This document shows, in pieces, positions 62,046 to 64,000 of a DNA stretch of 64,000 bases (its first letter is position 1; every line of letters begins with the position of its first letter). The notes beneath the pieces were generated by a model. The model was not told where the DNA came from, did no database searches, and was given only the letters and a program-made list of their open reading frames with translations. A program made the position numbers and the translations under genes. The stretch is from Streptomyces odontomachi (lineage in GTDB: Bacteria; Actinomycetota; Actinomycetes; Streptomycetales; Streptomycetaceae): NCBI RefSeq assembly GCF_024435355.1, contig NZ_JAMJWG010000032.1:1-64000 (forward strand), in the 5' to 3' direction.

Positions 62046-62924
62046 TCACCGGCGCGTCGCCGCCGCGGCCAGATACCCCTCCGGCACCGCCACGTCGGCC
62101 AGCGTCCAGTCCGGCTGGTGCTGGGCCGGGGTCTGCCCGGTGCCCATGTAGTCCAGGGCGGGGCTGCGGGACAGGCCGGTGCCGATGGCCTTGAGGTAGG
62201 CCTCCTTGCGGGTCCAGGCCCGGCCGAAACCGACGGCACGGTCCTGCTCGGGCAGGGCCTCCAACTCGGCGGTCTCGTCGGGGTGCAGCATGCGCGCGGT
62301 CTGGGTGGCGACGTCGAGGGAGGGCGTCTGCTCCACGTCGACGCCGATGACGGTGTCCGCGAGGCCGATCAGGGCCAGCCCGCCGCTGTGCGAGAGCGAG
62401 AAGTGCAGCCGGCCGCCCGGCACCGCCGGCCTACCGTGCGGTTCGCCGCAGGTCGGGCACTCCTCACGGATGAACTCGACCGCTTCCGGTGCGGTCTGGA
62501 GCCGGGCACCGAGCAGCAGCCGCAGCGCCACATGGGCGGCGGTGTACATCCTGCGGTCCCGCTCCCGGTGGAAGTCCGCGGCCCGCTTGCGCTCGGCCGC
62601 GTCCAGGATGCCGGGGCCGAGCAGGAGGGCGGCGTCCGCGTCCTTCACGACGTCCACCAGCCAGAGGGCGGGCCCGGCGGGCGTATCGGAGGCCGGCGCG
62701 TCGGAAGCGGGCGCGGCCACGGCGGCCACGGAGCCGGGCTCCCCCGTGCCACCGGCAACGGCGCCGGCTGCCGGCGCCGTGCTCGTCGAACGCTGCCCGG
62801 GCACCAGCGGGTCGCCGGCCCTCCCTGGCACCGACAGCGGCACCGGGGTTCCAGGGAGTGCGGGCACCTCTCCGTCCCGTACGGCACCGGGCGACGGCAG
62901 GCGGAACGCGGCGGGTGTGATCAC
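62046..62924 (-). CDS. Sfp-type 4'-phosphopantetheinyl transferase
   Basis: The protein has 292 residues from the GTG at 62924. The first 75 are Ala/Pro-rich and weakly conserved; the core starts near ALWLVDV. It shows LHFSLSHSGGLALIGLA, IGVDVEQ (Mg-binding Asp) and FGRAWTRKEAYLKAIGTGL, which are the family signatures. A CPTCGEPHGRP loop is typical of Sfp-type enzymes of actinomycetes. It attaches phosphopantetheine to the carrier domains of the PKSs and the glyceryl ACP. No clear ribosome site precedes the GTG, so the true start may be internal. Confidence 0.9.
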   Translation of the reverse strand: MITPAAFRLPSPGAVRDGEVPALPGTPVPLSVPGRAGDPLVPGQRSTSTAPAAGAVAGGTGEPGSVAAVAAPASDAPASDTPAGPALWLVDVVKDADAALLLGPGILDAAERKRAADFHRERDRRMYTAAHVALRLLLGARLQTAPEAVEFIREECPTCGEPHGRPAVPGGRLHFSLSHSGGLALIGLADTVIGVDVEQTPSLDVATQTARMLHPDETAELEALPEQDRAVGFGRAWTRKEAYLKAIGTGLSRSPALDYMGTGQTPAQHQPDWTLADVAVPEGYLAAAATRR

Positions 62925-62955
62925 ATGCCGAGCATAAGCCGCGGCACCGCCCCAA

Positions 62956-62982
62956 CGGTGCGGAGTGCCGCACTCCGTACCG
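62956..62982 (-). terminator. Hairpin after the acyl-CoA ligase gene
   Basis: CGGAGTG (62961-62967) pairs with CACTCCG (62971-62977) around a three-base loop; the stem extends outward through GGTG/TACC with one wobble pair. It lies between the ligase stop (minus strand) and the start of the phosphopantetheinyl transferase gene. Confidence 0.55.
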
Positions 62983-63018
62983 GGCGGACGCGCACACCTG
63001 ACTGTGTGGACGCATAGC

Positions 63019-63071
63019 GGGGACCGCGTAGTTGTGCGCGCGTCGCGGCGGGGGACCGCGCAGTTGTGCGC
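63019..63071. repeat. Short direct repeat upstream of the phosphopantetheinyl transferase gene
   Basis: Two 21-base copies at 63019-63039 and 63051-63071 differ at one base; each contains GGGGACCGCG and AGTTGTGCGC. The 32-bp period (three helical turns) could suit an operator, or this may be a duplication remnant. Confidence 0.5.
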
Positions 63072-63114
63072 AGGAGGCGGCCGGCGGAGCCCGCTTGTCC
63101 CCGGCCCGCCCCCG

Positions 63115-63999
63115 TCAGCTCCCGTACAACTCCTCGATCTCGCGCGCGTAGGCCTCCGCCACGGCATACCGCTTGATCTTCAGCGACGGGGTCAACAGGC
63201 CGTTGTCCTCGGTGAACTCGCCCTCGACGAGGCGGAACTTGCGGATGGACTCGGCGCGGGATACGGCCGCGTTGGCGTAGTCCACCGCCTTCTGCACATC
63301 GGCGATCATGCGCGGGTCGCTGATGACCTCGGCCATGGGGGTGTCGGCGGGCATCTTGCGCACGGACAGCCAGTGGTCGACGGTCTCCCGCTCCAGGGTG
63401 ATGACGGCGGCGACGAAGGAGCGGCCCTCGCCGACGACCATGCACTGCCCGATCGGCGGGCGGCTGCGCAGCCGGTCCTCCAGCACGGACGGTGAGACGT
63501 TCTTGCCGCTGGAGGTGACGAGGATGTCCTTCTTGCGGCCGGTGATGGTCAGGTAGCCGTCGTCGTCGAGGGCGCCGAGGTCGCCGGTGGCGAACCACTC
63601 GTCGGCGAGCACGGCCTCGGTCGCGGTCGGGTTGTTCCAGTACGAGTGGAAGACGATGCCGCCCTTGACCAGCACCTCGCCGTCGTCCGCGATGCGTACC
63701 GCGGTGCCCGGCACCGGCTGCCCGACGGTGCCGGGGCGGGGCCGCAGCGGTGGGCTGACGGTGGCCGCCGCGGTGGTCTCGGTCAGCCCGTAGCCCTCGT
63801 AGATGAGGATCCCGGCGGCGAGGAAGAAGAGGCTGAGCCGCTTGTCGAGCGGGGAGCCGCCGCTGATGGCGTACCGCAGCCGGCCACCGACCTCCGAGCG
63901 GATCCGCCGGTAGACCAGCAGGTCGTAGAGGCCCCAGGCGAGCCGCAGGCCGAGCGAGGGGCCCTTGCCGGTGCCCAGGAACTTCGCCAGGGCCGCCTC
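63115..63999 (-). CDS. Long-chain acyl-CoA ligase (AMP-forming), C-terminal part, 5' end cut by the window
   Basis: The frame is open to the right edge and gives 295 residues. Visible motifs of the ANL superfamily are YAISGGSPLDKRL, YEGYGLTETT (A5), EWFATGDLGALDDDGYL (A7), GRKKDILVTSSGKNVSP (A8) and the C-terminal Lys in LTPSLKIKRY (A10). The long linker and these motifs suit FadD15-type long-chain ligases. It could activate a carboxylic acid for the cluster, but it equally may be a flanking primary-metabolism gene. Nothing here decides this. Confidence 0.9.
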   Translation of the reverse strand, partial: EAALAKFLGTGKGPSLGLRLAWGLYDLLVYRRIRSEVGGRLRYAISGGSPLDKRLSLFFLAAGILIYEGYGLTETTAAATVSPPLRPRPGTVGQPVPGTAVRIADDGEVLVKGGIVFHSYWNNPTATEAVLADEWFATGDLGALDDDGYLTITGRKKDILVTSSGKNVSPSVLEDRLRSRPPIGQCMVVGEGRSFVAAVITLERETVDHWLSVRKMPADTPMAEVISDPRMIADVQKAVDYANAAVSRAESIRKFRLVEGEFTEDNGLLTPSLKIKRYAVAEAYAREIEELYGS

Positions 64000-64000
64000 G

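Overview
The window is very GC-rich and nearly every long reading frame shows third-position G/C bias. With the Streptomyces-style dispersed repeats (GGGGCGCGGGGAACTGCGCG) and the gene content, this points to a streptomycete chromosome. Almost all of it is one type I polyketide gene cluster whose parts fit a spirotetronate or related tetronate, possibly carrying an aromatic acyl group and a deoxysugar. The left edge cuts a polyketide synthase (PKS) gene and the right edge cuts an acyl-CoA ligase gene, so the cluster extends at least to the left.

Layout. (1) 3-22362, plus strand: the tail of a PKS, a two-module PKS, and a one-module PKS with a dead ketoreductase and no thioesterase. These are followed, with overlapping stop and start codons, by a FAD enzyme of the type used as decalin-forming cyclase in this class. 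(2) 22948-24013, minus: a cupin and a small protein resembling the beta-barrel spirotetronate cyclases. (3) 24502-29703, plus: a tight five-gene tetronate cassette of KASIII-like ring-former, FkbH-like glyceryl transferase, stand-alone ACP, E2-like acyltransferase and alpha/beta hydrolase. This is the gene order of abyA1-A5. (4) 30033-31606, minus: a SARP activator and a type II thioesterase. (5) 32179-37186: a LuxR-type response regulator, two membrane proteins, an NDP-sugar 3-dehydrase with a [2Fe-2S] cluster motif, and a divergent DesK-type histidine kinase. (6) 37340-53076, minus: a P450 and a large PKS with a KSQ loading module and two extension modules. (7) 53312-59957, minus: an iterative PKS of the 6-methylsalicylate synthase type with its KASIII-like acyltransferase. 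(8) 60562-63999, minus: a flavin monooxygenase with acyl-CoA dehydrogenase fold, a phosphopantetheinyl transferase and a partial acyl-CoA ligase.

How it fits together (inference). The minus-strand PKS starts the chain with malonate-derived acetate. Missing PKS proteins to the left extend it, and the plus-strand PKSs finish it, leaving a beta-ketoacyl chain because the last ketoreductase is dead. FkbH loads a glyceryl unit on the small ACP, the KASIII-like enzyme joins it to the chain and releases the tetronate, and the acyltransferase and hydrolase make the exocyclic alkene. The FAD enzyme and the beta-barrel protein would then carry out the two [4+2] cyclisations. The iterative PKS supplies an aromatic acid, probably orsellinate-like rather than 6-methylsalicylate because its ketoreductase is also degenerate. 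The lone sugar dehydrase implies a 3-deoxysugar whose other genes lie outside the window.

The most unusual sequence-level observation is that dispersed intergenic repeats sit, in frame, inside three PKS regions. One of them lies within the dead ketoreductase of the last module.
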